A stretch of DNA of 64,000 nt from JAHBXE01 sp044222195 (GCA_044222195.1 JBGANS010000007.1:1-64000); one strand, 5' to 3'. Positions 43,620-53,377 are shown, counted from the stretch's first letter. The notes: generated by a model not told the origin, from the sequence alone. Made by a program: numbers and translations.

Positions 43620-45503
43620 CTACCGCCGCTGAAACAGTTTCTCGAGTTCCCGAATCGTGAGCCGGATCGACGTCGGCCGCCCGTGCGGGCAGTTGCTCGA
43701 CCGTTCGACGGCGTCGCGCAGCCGCACCAACTCGTCAAGTTCGGTGTCGCTCATCCGGTCCCCCGCTTTGACCGCGGCCTTGCACGCCATCATGTCGAGG
43801 ACCTCGTGCAGCGTCTGCTCGGAGCCGGGCACGAATCCCTCGGACTCGGACTTCTCCAGAAGCTCGGTCATGAACTCGACGGGGTCCACACCCTTGTCGA
43901 AGAGAAACGTCGGAAACGCGTGAATGCCGAGGCTGGTTGGTCCCAGAGGCTCGGCCTCGATTCCGATCTTGACGAACAGCGGCCCGAGGTCTGCCAGGCG
44001 GTCCATCTGTGATGGGCTCGCGGGAACGACGCTCGGTGTGAGCAGTCGCTGGCTCTCCAGGGCCGCGTCGCGGATGCGGACCATCAGCGACTCGAACATC
44101 ACCCGCTCGTGCAGGGCGTGCTGATCGACGATGACGACGCCCTGTTCATCCTGCGTGACAAGGTAGCTGTTGTGGACCTGAAGAACCCGCTGCGCCGGGC
44201 GGCCTACGGGCAGCGGTGTGGCCGCGAAACCCGGGGGCGGAGGCGGAATCGAAACCGGCAATGGCGACCGCCCGTCCTGCATCGCTCGCCGAACCTCATC
44301 GTACGAAATGCTCCCCTGCTGGTGCGACGGCACTCCGCGTTTGAAGTAGTCCACGAAGGCGTCTACGCCCGCTCGCGAAGTTTCCGCGGTTGGCAAGATC
44401 GCCCTCGGGTCGCCGGTGCCACCCCCGATTCCGCCCGCGCCCCCCACTGTGCCCCCCGCGGCGCCCATCGTCGGCGTCAGGTCCGCACCGCGCAGCGAGT
44501 CCCTCACCGCCCGCAGCACCACCGAGTGAATAAGCCCCGAATCCCGGAACCTCACTTCGACCTTGCTCGGGTGCACGTTCACATCCACCGCGCCGGGATC
44601 CATTTCCAGCATCAGCACGATCGTCGGGTGCCTCCCCGGCTCGATAAGCCCGCGGTACGCCTCCTTGATCGCGTGCTGGATCGTCTTGTCCCGCACGACC
44701 CGTCCGTTGATGAACACGTGCTGGGCCTGGTTCGTGCCACGAGCGATCGACGGCAACCCCGCCATTCCCCACAGCGCCACGCCTCGTGAGTCGTCGAACT
44801 GATCCGCGTGCACATCGATCAACTGGTCCGCCAGCTCCGTCCCGAGCACCGCCAGCGCCCGCTCCCGCGGCGATTGCCCGGGAGGCACGTCAAAGCTTGT
44901 CCGTCCATCGCAGGTGACCATGAACCCGACATCCGGGTGAGCCATCGCCAGGTCGCGAGCGGCGTCCACGCACCGTCCCTGCTCCGTCGTCGGCGTCCGC
45001 AGGAACTTGCGGCGTGCCGGAGTGTTGAAGAACAGGTTGCGGACGGAGATCGATGTGCCCACGGGCCCTGCCGCCGGCCGCGGCTCGGATACTCGGTCTC
45101 CCTCGGCCTCGATTTCCCACGCCCCGGGTTCGTCCCGCGTGCGAGATCGCAGGCTCAGCCGCGATACAGAAGCGATTGAAGCGAGCGCTTCACCGCGAAA
45201 TCCGAGTGTCCCGATGCGGTCCAGGTCCTCGACCGCCCTGATCTTGCTGGTCGCGTGCGGAGCGAGCGCCAGCGGCAACTGTTCAGCCGGAATCCCGCTC
45301 CCGTCATCGGTGATCCGCACGAGTTCGATCCCGCCCTGCTCCAGGTCGATCCGGATCCGCTTTGATCCCGCATCGAGCGAGTTCTCTACCAGTTCCTTGA
45401 CGACCGACGCGGGGCGTTCCACCACCTCGCCCGCCGCGATCTGGTTCACGAGGAGATCGGGGAGGGCGCGGATGGGATGAGAGGTGGAGGTGGCTGGCGG
45501 CAT
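43620..45503 (-). CDS. mutL: DNA mismatch repair protein MutL
   Basis: A 627-residue repair protein. The GHKL ATPase has VVKELVENSLDAGSKRIRID, DDGSGIPAEQL and GTLGFRGEALASIASV, then the transducer domain with GRVVRDKTIQHAIKEAYRG. The C-terminal domain has the endonuclease metal motif DQHALHERVMFE (DQHA-x2-E-x4-E) plus CKAAVKAGDRM and CPHGRPT. This MutL therefore nicks DNA itself, as in bacteria lacking MutH. A Gly-rich linker joins the halves. ATG 45503 is used; the frame is open for 76 more codons with no support. Confidence 0.94.
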   Translation of the reverse strand: MPPATSTSHPIRALPDLLVNQIAAGEVVERPASVVKELVENSLDAGSKRIRIDLEQGGIELVRITDDGSGIPAEQLPLALAPHATSKIRAVEDLDRIGTLGFRGEALASIASVSRLSLRSRTRDEPGAWEIEAEGDRVSEPRPAAGPVGTSISVRNLFFNTPARRKFLRTPTTEQGRCVDAARDLAMAHPDVGFMVTCDGRTSFDVPPGQSPRERALAVLGTELADQLIDVHADQFDDSRGVALWGMAGLPSIARGTNQAQHVFINGRVVRDKTIQHAIKEAYRGLIEPGRHPTIVLMLEMDPGAVDVNVHPSKVEVRFRDSGLIHSVVLRAVRDSLRGADLTPTMGAAGGTVGGAGGIGGGTGDPRAILPTAETSRAGVDAFVDYFKRGVPSHQQGSISYDEVRRAMQDGRSPLPVSIPPPPPGFAATPLPVGRPAQRVLQVHNSYLVTQDEQGVVIVDQHALHERVMFESLMVRIRDAALESQRLLTPSVVPASPSQMDRLADLGPLFVKIGIEAEPLGPTSLGIHAFPTFLFDKGVDPVEFMTELLEKSESEGFVPGSEQTLHEVLDMMACKAAVKAGDRMSDTELDELVRLRDAVERSSNCPHGRPTSIRLTIRELEKLFQRR

Positions 45504-45551
45504 CGGTCCGTGAAGGCACGCGGGGGAAATAGGGATCAAGGAATCTGCCGC

Positions 45552-45557
45552 ATTGTA
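45552..45557 (-). promoter_or_regulatory. Possible -10 box for mutL
   Basis: TACAAT on the minus strand, 48 bases upstream of the mutL ATG. Confidence 0.35.
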
Positions 45558-45580
45558 CCTGCCCCATCCCGACCCGCGCT

Positions 45581-46891
45581 TCAGGCCGGCAACCCGTTCT
45601 TGATCGCATGCTCGATGGCCGAGCAAAACCGGTCCAGCTCTTCCAGCGTGGTGTACACGCTCGGCGTCACGCGTATGCCCTGGAACTCCGCGTGGTTGAT
45701 CCACACCGTCAGGATCTTGTGCTTGTCCCACAGCCAGCCGACCAGTTTCTCATTGTCGACACCCAGAATCTGCACGTTCGCGATGCCGCAGGAGAAGTGC
45801 GGGCTCAGGCTCGTGTGAAGCTTTACGCGGTCCTTGTTCTGGAGGAGCCGGTGCGCCCACCAGTCCCGCAGATACCGCAGCCGGGCCTCCTTGCGGTCGA
45901 GCCCGATCCCTTGATTGAATGTCAACGCCTCGCCGATCGCGAGGAAGTTCGCCGCCGGATGCGTCCCGATCTCCTCGAACTTCCGGATGTCCGTATCCTG
46001 CTTCTCGTCCGCCGCCTGCATCGGCCACAAGCCCTTGATCTTGTCCTTCCGAACATACAGCAGGCCCGTGCCGTGCGGAGCGAAGAGCCACTTGTGCAGG
46101 CTGACGCCGTAATAGTCGCACTCGAGGTCGGAGAGCTTGAAGTCAAAGTGAGCCAGGGCATGAGCGCCGTCAACAATGACGGGAATGTTCTGCCGACGCG
46201 CGAGGGCCGCCACTTCCTTCACAGGCATGATCTGGCCCGTGATGTTGATGATGTGGCTCATCAGGATCATGCGCGTCCTGGGCGTGATCGCTTTGCGATA
46301 GAGCTCAACGATGGCCGCGTTGTCCTCGATCGGGATCGGGAGTTGGAACTCCTTGAACACGATCCCTTCGCGCCGCACGCGCTGCTTGAATGTCGTGCGC
46401 ATCCGCGGATAGTCCTGCGTGCAGCACAGTACTTCATCGCCGGTCTTGAGGTCGATGCCGAACTGGCAGATCTGGAGACTCTCCGACGAGTTCCGCGTGA
46501 TGGCGATTTCTTCGCTATCAACCCCCCACTGCCTGGCCAGGCGTTCCCGCACGCCTTCCTTCTGCGGCTCGAGAACCTTCCACAGGGCATACGGCGGGGG
46601 AGACGAGTTCGAGTAGTCAAGGTGCCGCTTCATGGCGTCCTGAACAAATCCCGGCGACGGGCTGACCCCCCCGTTGTTCAGGTTGATCACGCTTCGATCG
46701 ACGGTGAACGCCCGGCCCACCTGGCCCCAGAACGCCTCATCGCTCGCCGCCTCCTGCGGCCCCGAGGGGTGCGATGCGAGTTCCTCGGCGATGTCCCGCG
46801 CGGAACGCCCGAACGCGGGGACTGGAAAGCCGAGGGCGACCGCCGCGGCCGGATAAGCAAAAGTACCGAGGAACAATCTTCTGCTTGCCAA
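45581..46891 (-). CDS. Tat-exported class V aminotransferase-like PLP protein
   Basis: A 436-residue fold-type I PLP protein of the class V/isopenicillin N epimerase group. The N-terminus SRRLFLGTFAYPAAAVALG matches a twin-arginine signal (S-R-R-x-F-L). The cofactor site is visible: ITRNSSESLQICQFG, DEVLCCTQDYPRM, IPVIVDGAHALAHFDF (aspartate), YYGVSLHKWLFAPHGTG (Schiff-base lysine). Such PLP enzymes load cofactor in the cytoplasm, which fits Tat export. The reaction is unknown; related enzymes are epimerases, cysteine desulfurases or lyases. It starts with TTG and is divergent from the esterase gene. Confidence 0.82.
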   Translation of the reverse strand: MASRRLFLGTFAYPAAAVALGFPVPAFGRSARDIAEELASHPSGPQEAASDEAFWGQVGRAFTVDRSVINLNNGGVSPSPGFVQDAMKRHLDYSNSSPPPYALWKVLEPQKEGVRERLARQWGVDSEEIAITRNSSESLQICQFGIDLKTGDEVLCCTQDYPRMRTTFKQRVRREGIVFKEFQLPIPIEDNAAIVELYRKAITPRTRMILMSHIINITGQIMPVKEVAALARRQNIPVIVDGAHALAHFDFKLSDLECDYYGVSLHKWLFAPHGTGLLYVRKDKIKGLWPMQAADEKQDTDIRKFEEIGTHPAANFLAIGEALTFNQGIGLDRKEARLRYLRDWWAHRLLQNKDRVKLHTSLSPHFSCGIANVQILGVDNEKLVGWLWDKHKILTVWINHAEFQGIRVTPSVYTTLEELDRFCSAIEHAIKNGLPA

Positions 46892-46964
46892 GATGTGGCT
46901 CCGAAGTGAGGGAGGGGTCGCGAGTGTAACCTATGCGGTCATTTCAAGGCGGCTCACCGGGCGC

Positions 46965-49499
46965 ATGGAGAATCGATTGACACTGTGTCCTGCAGCATTG
47001 CGTGCGGCGTTCGTGTTTCTTGCAGCGGGATTCGCACGGGGCGAGCCGCCAACATTCAAAGAGGCCCTGGTGATCGGGCCGGTGGGCCCGGGCGTGCGCT
47101 CCATCGTTGCCCCGGACGCAGTAGCGAAGGACCTTGTCGCGGGCACATGGGCTCCGCCCAAGGCCGGTGACACGATCTCGCTGCCCGACGGCAACACCCG
47201 CACATGGGAGGCCGTCGAGGTCGGAGCGGAAGGCAAGATCGAGCGCCCCTCGCTCACCGGTGGGTACGCCTACGTGCCCGTCGAATCGGATGTGGACCAG
47301 GTGGTGCTGCTCTCAGCGTCGGGGCAGGGGCTCGTATACGTCAACGGAGAGCCGCGGGCGGGGGATCCGTATTCGCTCGGATTCGTTCGCGTTCCGGTTG
47401 CCTTGAAGGCGGGGAGAAACGACGTCCTGTTTCGAGGCGGCCGCGGCGGGATTCAGTTCTCTCTTAAGCCCGTCGAGTCCACTCTCACGATCGACACCGC
47501 CGATGCGACGATGCCGGATGTCGTCGAAGGTGTCGGCGGCGAGTTTCTCGGGTCCACGATGGTGATCAATGCCTCCCGCGAATGGATCCGCGGTGCGTCC
47601 ATCGTGGCCGCGGAAGAAGGTGGCAAGCCGACCACAACCGCCGTTCCCGCCTTGCCGCCCCTCTCCGTTTTCAAGGCGGCGTTTGCGTTTCAGGTCGCGC
47701 CCAGGCAGGGCGTGCCGGAGGTCAGGGTGCTGCTGCAGGTCACCGGAGGTGACCCCAATGCACCCAGGACAGGGACCGAGGCCTTTGTTTCCATTCGCGT
47801 CCGCAAGCCCGACGACTCTCGGCGCATCACGTTCAAGAGCGCGATCGACGGCAGCGTTCAGTACTACGGCCTCCGCCCCGCCGTTCCCGCGGCCGACAAT
47901 CTTGGCCTGGTTCTCTCGCTCCACGGCGCCAGCGTGCAGGGCCAGCGACAGGCTGAAGGCTACAAGGCCAAGGATTGGGCGAACATCGTCTGCCCGACCA
48001 ATCGGCGGCCTTACGGCTTCGATTGGGAAGACTGGGGTCGGCTCGACGCAATGGAAGTCCTGAGCCTCGCCCGCGAGGCGCTCAAACCCGACGCCCACAG
48101 GGTCTACGTCACCGGGCACTCCATGGGCGGCCATGGCTCGTGGCAGCTGGCCGCCCACTTCCCCGGGACCTTCGCCGCGACAGCGCCCAGCGCGGGCTGG
48201 ATCAGTTTCTGGACCTATTCGGGGGCCGAGGCCTACACCGGCGGATCACCGCTGGACACTATCCTCAAGCGCGCCGCTTCCGCCAGCGACACTCTGGCAC
48301 TGATTCGCAACTACGCCGGCCACGGTGTTTACATCCTCCATGGCGACCAAGATGAATCGGTGCCCGTGGGTCAGGCCCGCCAGATGCGGGCCAAACTCGG
48401 CGAGTTCCACGCAGACTTCACCTACTACGAGCGACCCGGGGCGCGGCACTGGTGGGGCGATGAGTGCATGGATTGGCCTCCGCTCATGGAGTTTCTGAAA
48501 GCACGCGCCCGCCCTGAATCCCGGGATGTGCGTCGTGTCGAGTTCGCTACGGCCCAGCCCGGCATCTCCGCCACGTGCGACTGGCTCACCATTGAGGCCC
48601 AGACCCGCCCCATGATGACCAGTTCCGTGAACATCACCTTGGATGCCGCTTCGCGAAGTTTCTCCGGCCCGACCCAGAACGTATCCCGCCTGACCCTCGA
48701 TCTCGGCCCTCTCGCCGCGCCCCGCACCATCAAGCGAGGCGAACAGTCAGTCGAAGAACGCGTGCTCGAGCCCGGCAAGCCCCTGACGATCGAACTCGAT
48801 CAGCAGAAGTTGGCGGACGTTCCCTGGCCCTCGGCCGAGCCGCGGATCACGCTCTATCGCGAAGGCGACCAGTGGCGAGTCGGCGGCTGGGCTCCGGCGA
48901 CGCTCAAGGGACCGTTCCGCTCAGGACCGTTCAAGGATGCATTCCGGAACGCCGTGGTGCTCGTCATCGGAACGGGCGGCACGGATGAAGAACGCGCGAT
49001 AACGCTCGCCCGGGCTCGGTTCGATTCCGAGTCATTCTGGTACCGTGGCAACGCCTCGCTCCCGATTGTTCTCGACAAGGACTTCGACGTTACGACGGAT
49101 GTGAATCGCAACGTGATCCTGTACGGCAATGCCGACACAAACACGGCGTGGAAGGCGCTGGTCGGTGATTCACCTGTTCAGGTTGCGGCCGGAAAGGTCG
49201 TCATCGGCGACCGAACCATCGACGGAGTGGACCTCGCCTGCCTTTTCGTCCGACCCCGCCCGGGCAGCGACCGGGCCTCGGTGGGCGTGATCGCAGGGAC
49301 CGGACCGGTTGGTATGCGGCTCACCCAGCGCATTCCCTACTTCCAATCGGGGGTCGGCGTGCCGGACTGGATCGTCCTGGGTGCCGAAGCGACGGCGAAG
49401 GGGATCGGCGGAATTCGGGGGACCGGTTTCTTCGGCAACGATTGGAGCCTGAGCCCGGACGACTCGGGCTGGGCCGATCCGCCTAAGCCAACGCCTTGA
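46965..49499 (+). CDS. Large secreted esterase/peptidase of the alpha/beta hydrolase fold
   Basis: An 844-residue protein with a signal peptide (LTLCPAALRAAFVFLAAGFA). Residues ~25-280 form a beta-rich N-terminal region. The hydrolase domain (~290-520) shows the nucleophile elbow GHSMGGHGSWQLAAHFP, acid-site HGDQDESVPVGQ and catalytic histidine in GARHWWGDECMDW, similar to PHB depolymerase/feruloyl esterase-like and prolyl-oligopeptidase-like families. About 320 further residues follow with no recognised domain. The natural substrate is unknown. Its 3' end overlaps the convergent GNAT gene by 17 bases. Confidence 0.8.
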   Translation: MENRLTLCPAALRAAFVFLAAGFARGEPPTFKEALVIGPVGPGVRSIVAPDAVAKDLVAGTWAPPKAGDTISLPDGNTRTWEAVEVGAEGKIERPSLTGGYAYVPVESDVDQVVLLSASGQGLVYVNGEPRAGDPYSLGFVRVPVALKAGRNDVLFRGGRGGIQFSLKPVESTLTIDTADATMPDVVEGVGGEFLGSTMVINASREWIRGASIVAAEEGGKPTTTAVPALPPLSVFKAAFAFQVAPRQGVPEVRVLLQVTGGDPNAPRTGTEAFVSIRVRKPDDSRRITFKSAIDGSVQYYGLRPAVPAADNLGLVLSLHGASVQGQRQAEGYKAKDWANIVCPTNRRPYGFDWEDWGRLDAMEVLSLAREALKPDAHRVYVTGHSMGGHGSWQLAAHFPGTFAATAPSAGWISFWTYSGAEAYTGGSPLDTILKRAASASDTLALIRNYAGHGVYILHGDQDESVPVGQARQMRAKLGEFHADFTYYERPGARHWWGDECMDWPPLMEFLKARARPESRDVRRVEFATAQPGISATCDWLTIEAQTRPMMTSSVNITLDAASRSFSGPTQNVSRLTLDLGPLAAPRTIKRGEQSVEERVLEPGKPLTIELDQQKLADVPWPSAEPRITLYREGDQWRVGGWAPATLKGPFRSGPFKDAFRNAVVLVIGTGGTDEERAITLARARFDSESFWYRGNASLPIVLDKDFDVTTDVNRNVILYGNADTNTAWKALVGDSPVQVAAGKVVIGDRTIDGVDLACLFVRPRPGSDRASVGVIAGTGPVGMRLTQRIPYFQSGVGVPDWIVLGAEATAKGIGGIRGTGFFGNDWSLSPDDSGWADPPKPTP

Positions 49500-50037
49500 C
49501 GTACAGCAGCTTGTCGTCCCCCGCGGCGTAGAAGTCCTTCAGGCACGCTTCCACCCGGTACCCGCAGTGGTCATAGAACGTCCGGGTCGGCTCATACTTC
49601 GGTTGCGAAGAGGTCTCGATGTACACCCGCCGCGCAGGCGCGAGCCGACATCCGTTCGGACCGGCCAGTCCTTCGTGCATCGCCGCCTCTGCAGCGGCAA
49701 CCAGCCTCCGCCCGAAGCCCCGCCCCTGGCATTCACGGTGCACCGCGGCCCAGTACAAATCGAAGCTCCCCTGGGTGCACGGAATCGGTCCGAAGCACGC
49801 GTACCCGACAGTCCGCCCTGTGGCAGGTTCATCTACAAACAGAAAGTAGTACTCGCTGGCGAGCCCGCGGCTGAGTCGCTCTTCCACCAGCTCTACCGCG
49901 ACATCAACCTCGAAGTCATGAAAGAAGCCCGTCGATGCCACGATCGCCCTCACCGCCGCCGCGTCTTCGGGGCGCGGGGTATCGCGGAACATCGTCAGGG
50001 GTTCAGACTGTCGAGGCGTGAGCCGTTGCATCATCAA
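49483..50037 (-). CDS. GNAT family N-acetyltransferase (cluster partner of KamA)
   Basis: A 184-residue GNAT protein. The acetyl-CoA site is AAVHRECQGRGFGRRLVAAA (Q/RxxGxG/A). It is followed by RRVYIETSSQPKYEPTRTFY and DHCGYR, the usual strand-helix end. It is the last gene of a four-gene minus-strand cluster, and its start overlaps the upstream ATP-grasp stop by up to 35 bases; MFRDTP at 49992 is an alternative start. In archaea a beta-lysine acetyltransferase (AblB) pairs with lysine 2,3-aminomutase. By context this enzyme may acetylate a beta-lysine-containing product, but that is inference. Confidence 0.8.
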   Translation of the reverse strand: MMMQRLTPRQSEPLTMFRDTPRPEDAAAVRAIVASTGFFHDFEVDVAVELVEERLSRGLASEYYFLFVDEPATGRTVGYACFGPIPCTQGSFDLYWAAVHRECQGRGFGRRLVAAAEAAMHEGLAGPNGCRLAPARRVYIETSSQPKYEPTRTFYDHCGYRVEACLKDFYAAGDDKLLYVKALA

Positions 50038-50989
50038 TGATCCGCTGGATCGCGGCAGTGTACGTCATACCCGCCTGCGTCACGGCCGCGGCGAAACCCG
50101 CGTCAGGCGACAGGCACGGGTTGGAGTTGACCTCCAGCACCCAGGGCCGGCCCGCATCATCCACGCGGAAGTCCACCCGTGCGTACCCGCGAAGGCCGAA
50201 TCGCCTCCAGCAAGCAAGGGAGATAGTGCAGAGACTCTGCAGCAGCCGTTGATCCGAATTCGGAAACTCAAACCGGCGCGGCGTGTGCGTGTACTCGTCC
50301 GAACTCTCATCCCACTTTGCGCTGTAGCCCACAATGCGGGGCTTGTCCGCCGCGAATCCCTCAAACACGATTTCCGCAGGCGGCAACACTTCGCCGCAGA
50401 GCACCGACAGGTTGAACTCACGCCCATCGATGAACTGTTCCGCGAATCCATCGCCCGCCAGGACGGGAAGCCGCGAACAGAGCGCCGCCGCCAGCTGATG
50501 CGCGCTGCGCACATCAACAATGGAGTCATCATCAAGCCCGCGAGAGGCGTGCTCCCACGACGACTTCAGGATGTACCGCCCCGGCCCCACCGGGCAGCCG
50601 GCCCGAAGGTCCTCCAGGCCGTACCACCGCGGCGTGTCGATGCCGGCGCCCTCCAGCAACTGTTTGGTCAGCGGCTTTCCGGAAGTCGTAAAGATCGCTG
50701 TCGCGGGGCATCCCGTAAGTGCGAGGCCAAGAGTCTCAAGCAGCGAAGCCCCGAAGTGAGCCAGCCGCCCCTGGCCCCCGACCGATTCGACGAGATTGAA
50801 GACGAGTTGCGGCCGAGCGGCCCGAATCGCTCCCGCCGCGGCCGCCAGGTTCAGCGTGCACGGGACCCGGACCGACTCGTGCCCAAGCTCCGCCAGTGCC
50901 GCGCCGATCGCATCCATCTGCACGAGCACATCCGCCTCGTCAGGAGTCGCCGTTGGCGAGACTTCATCGTGGAAGAGAACGACTCGCAT
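50003..50989 (-). CDS. ATP-grasp ligase (D-Ala-D-Ala ligase-like), second of a pair
   Basis: A 328-residue ATP-grasp enzyme. It has ILKSSWEHASRGLDDDSIVD (substrate/nucleotide loop of the K-x-x-x-E-x-A-S-x-G-I-D type), AEQFIDGREFNLSVLCGEV, and the metal-binding end ARVDFRVDDAGRPWVLEVNS followed by NPCLSPDAGF. ATP-grasp enzymes form an amide through an acyl phosphate. Its 5' end overlaps the preceding ATP-grasp gene by 26 bases. It differs clearly from its neighbour, so the two probably act on different substrates or sequential steps. Confidence 0.83.
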   Translation of the reverse strand: MRVVLFHDEVSPTATPDEADVLVQMDAIGAALAELGHESVRVPCTLNLAAAAGAIRAARPQLVFNLVESVGGQGRLAHFGASLLETLGLALTGCPATAIFTTSGKPLTKQLLEGAGIDTPRWYGLEDLRAGCPVGPGRYILKSSWEHASRGLDDDSIVDVRSAHQLAAALCSRLPVLAGDGFAEQFIDGREFNLSVLCGEVLPPAEIVFEGFAADKPRIVGYSAKWDESSDEYTHTPRRFEFPNSDQRLLQSLCTISLACWRRFGLRGYARVDFRVDDAGRPWVLEVNSNPCLSPDAGFAAAVTQAGMTYTAAIQRIIDDATAHASTV

Positions 50990-52007
50990 GGCGGCGGGTT
51001 TCCACGGATGGTGTTTCGGGCTTCAGAGCCGGCACGGCCGGGCGAGACATCGCAGACTCCACGATCTGCGCGATCAGGTCGTTGTACGCGAGTCCCGACA
51101 GTCGCGACAGGATCGAGAGATCCGACCGTTCTGGATTCAATCCCGGCAGAACATTCAGTTCGATGAAGTTCAGCCGACCAGCGCCGTCCGCCCGGACGTC
51201 GATCCTTCCCCCGTCGCGGCAACCAAGCCCCCGCCAGGCCGCGAGGGCCAGTGCGAACGCCTCATCGCGGATCGCACCTTCGGCCAGCGTGTACCGCACC
51301 AGCCGCGTGTAGTCCTCTTTGTTGCCGTAGGAATACACGCCCGCCTCAGCCTCCGGCAGCAGGTGCACTTCCATGGCGGCGATCGCCCGTGACGCAGCGC
51401 CAGTGCCCACGATCCCGACCGTGAACTCACGGCCCGGCAGATAGGCCTCCACCAGCACCGGCTGCCGGAACTGGTGCAGGAGATCGCCGCACACGGCCGC
51501 CAGTTCCGCACGCGTGGTCGCCTTCGATCGCCCCGACACCCCCTTGCTCGACCCCTCCGCCACGGGCTTGGCGAACACCGGGAAGGGCAGACTCACCGCC
51601 GCGACGTCTTCGACGCATTCGACCAGGGCGAAGTCCGCCGTCGGCAACCCAAGGTCTCTGACCACTCGCTTGGTCAGGCCCTTGTGCAGCGTGAGCGCGC
51701 ACACCATGGGATCCGAGAATGAGTACGGGATGCCGTGCAGGTCCAGCAGCATCGGCACCTGCGATTCGCGAGCGATCCCGCTCAACCCCTCGGCGATGTT
51801 GAACACGAGGTCCCAGCGGTCTCCGGCACCGAGGCGCCTCAGAAGTTCCCGGACATTTCCGATCCGATCCGGCTCGTGCCCCATCGCGAGGATGGCCCCC
51901 TCGAGCCCCTCGATCGTGTCCAGACGGTCGAACTCCGCCGTCTGCTCCTCGTCGAAGCCGAGCTTCAGGTAGTCGTCGCGAAGGTCGTACGTCAGGCCGA
52001 TACGCAT
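50964..52007 (-). CDS. ATP-grasp ligase (D-Ala-D-Ala ligase-like), first of a pair
   Basis: A 347-residue ATP-grasp enzyme. Motifs: NIAEGLSGIARESQVPMLLD, LHKGLTKRVVRDLGLPTADF, the EGSS loop in FAKPVAEGSSKGVSGRSK, VEAYLPGREFTVGIVGTG and metal site GGRIDVRADGAGRLNFIELN followed by VLPGLNP. These match Ddl-like ligases, but context does not point to cell-wall synthesis: no mur or ftsZ genes are near. It lies 32 bases after kamA and overlaps the second ATP-grasp gene. Confidence 0.84.
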   Translation of the reverse strand: MRIGLTYDLRDDYLKLGFDEEQTAEFDRLDTIEGLEGAILAMGHEPDRIGNVRELLRRLGAGDRWDLVFNIAEGLSGIARESQVPMLLDLHGIPYSFSDPMVCALTLHKGLTKRVVRDLGLPTADFALVECVEDVAAVSLPFPVFAKPVAEGSSKGVSGRSKATTRAELAAVCGDLLHQFRQPVLVEAYLPGREFTVGIVGTGAASRAIAAMEVHLLPEAEAGVYSYGNKEDYTRLVRYTLAEGAIRDEAFALALAAWRGLGCRDGGRIDVRADGAGRLNFIELNVLPGLNPERSDLSILSRLSGLAYNDLIAQIVESAMSRPAVPALKPETPSVETRRHASRSLPR

Positions 52008-52039
52008 GGGTCAAGAGTACGCAGAAGCGCAGAGCCCGC

Positions 52040-53377
52040 TCACACCGGATCCGGATACCGGTACGTCTTGCCTTCGAAGTTTCGCAGGATTACCGAGTCC
52101 CCATCGCGGCCCTGGTAATACTCCGGCACCAGCGGGATCTTTCCCCCGCCCCCCGGCGCATCGATCACGTACTGCGGCACGGCGTATCCCGTGGTGTGGC
52201 CTCGCAACCCTTCGATGATCCTGAGCCCCGTTTCCACCGGCGTCCGGAAGTGGCCCGAACCCGATATCGGGTCGCACTGATAGATGTAATACGGCCTCAC
52301 CCGGGCCATCAGCAGCTTGTGCATCAGGCTCTTCATGGTCTCCACGTCGTCGTTGACGCCCTTGGTCAGCACCGTCTGCGACCCCAGCGGGATCCCCGCA
52401 TCCGCCAGCCGCCCGCACGCCTGGTGAACCTCGGGAGTCACCTCCGCCGGGTGCATGAAGTGGATGCTCAGCCAGAACGGGTGGTACTTCTTCAGCATCG
52501 AGCAGAGCTCGGGCGTGATCCGCTGCGGCAGCACCGCCGGCACTTTGGATCCCAGCCGGATGAACTCGATGTGCGGAATCGCCCGCAGCCTCGACAGCAG
52601 CCACTCGATCCGGTCGTCCGCCATCGTCAGCGGGTCCCCGCCGGAAAGCAGCACGTCGCGAACTTCGGTGTGCGCCTTGAGATACTCGATCGCCTTCTCG
52701 TACTGGGCGAAGTTGAAGTGGTATTCCCCCGTCTTGCCCACGAGCCGCGCCCGCGTGCAATACCGGCAATACGTCGCGCAGAAGTTGGTCACGAGGAACA
52801 GCACCCGGTCCGGGTACCGGTGCACCAGCCCCGGCACGACCATGTCGTGGTCCTCGCTCAGCGGGTCGTCCGCTTCAACCGCCGAATGCACGAACTCGTC
52901 CGTCACCGGGATCATCGTCCGGCGGATGGCATCCATCGCATCCCGCGGGTCCATCAGCGATGCGTAATACGGCGTGATCCCCACCGGAAGTGCATCGCCA
53001 AGCTCGCGCACCGCTCCCAGTTCTGCCGCCGAAAGCTCGAACACCCGCTCCAGGGTCTTCAAGCCCTTCAACCGGTTCCGGAGTTGCCACTTCCAGTCGT
53101 TCCACTGCGCAACCGTTGCCTCCGGAAAGTGCCGGCGGCAGAACGCCATCGACCGCGGGCTTACGTTGAAACCCGCATCCGCACCTTCGTCAGCGTTCAG
53201 CCGCGGCACATGAACCTGCACCGCATGCCTCACGGCAGGAGCCCGCCCCGCTGCTTTCCCCTCGTCCCCCCCCGAGCGACTTGGAGGCTCTTCCTCCACT
53301 TCGCTCCCATCATCCAACTGCTTGAGTGAGACTGTCTTGGTTCCAAGCCTTGAACCACGAAGCACATCATCGTCCAT
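52040..53377 (-). CDS. kamA: Lysine 2,3-aminomutase (KamA family radical SAM)
   Basis: A 445-residue radical SAM, PLP-dependent enzyme converting L-lysine to beta-lysine. The [4Fe-4S] motif is CATYCRYCTRARLVGKTGEY. PLP and substrate parts are HPFWLSIHFMHPAEVT and IYQCDPISGSGHFRTPVETG, then EGLRGHTTGYAVPQYVIDAP GGGGK. Both aspartates expected to hold the lysine side-chain amine (in QCD and VIDAPGGGGK) are present, which favours lysine over glutamate 2,3-aminomutase. The full-length C-terminus separates it from EpmB. The N-terminus has ~60 extra acidic residues. ATG 53377 is preferred; GTG 53422 is also open. Confidence 0.88.
   Translation of the reverse strand: MDDDVLRGSRLGTKTVSLKQLDDGSEVEEEPPSRSGGDEGKAAGRAPAVRHAVQVHVPRLNADEGADAGFNVSPRSMAFCRRHFPEATVAQWNDWKWQLRNRLKGLKTLERVFELSAAELGAVRELGDALPVGITPYYASLMDPRDAMDAIRRTMIPVTDEFVHSAVEADDPLSEDHDMVVPGLVHRYPDRVLFLVTNFCATYCRYCTRARLVGKTGEYHFNFAQYEKAIEYLKAHTEVRDVLLSGGDPLTMADDRIEWLLSRLRAIPHIEFIRLGSKVPAVLPQRITPELCSMLKKYHPFWLSIHFMHPAEVTPEVHQACGRLADAGIPLGSQTVLTKGVNDDVETMKSLMHKLLMARVRPYYIYQCDPISGSGHFRTPVETGLRIIEGLRGHTTGYAVPQYVIDAPGGGGKIPLVPEYYQGRDGDSVILRNFEGKTYRYPDPV

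Noticed and set aside
50964..52007. Calling this ATP-grasp enzyme D-alanine-D-alanine ligase (ddl)
   Set aside because: Motifs are Ddl-like, but it is paired with a second ATP-grasp enzyme, KamA and GNAT, with no cell-wall genes near; substrate is probably different.
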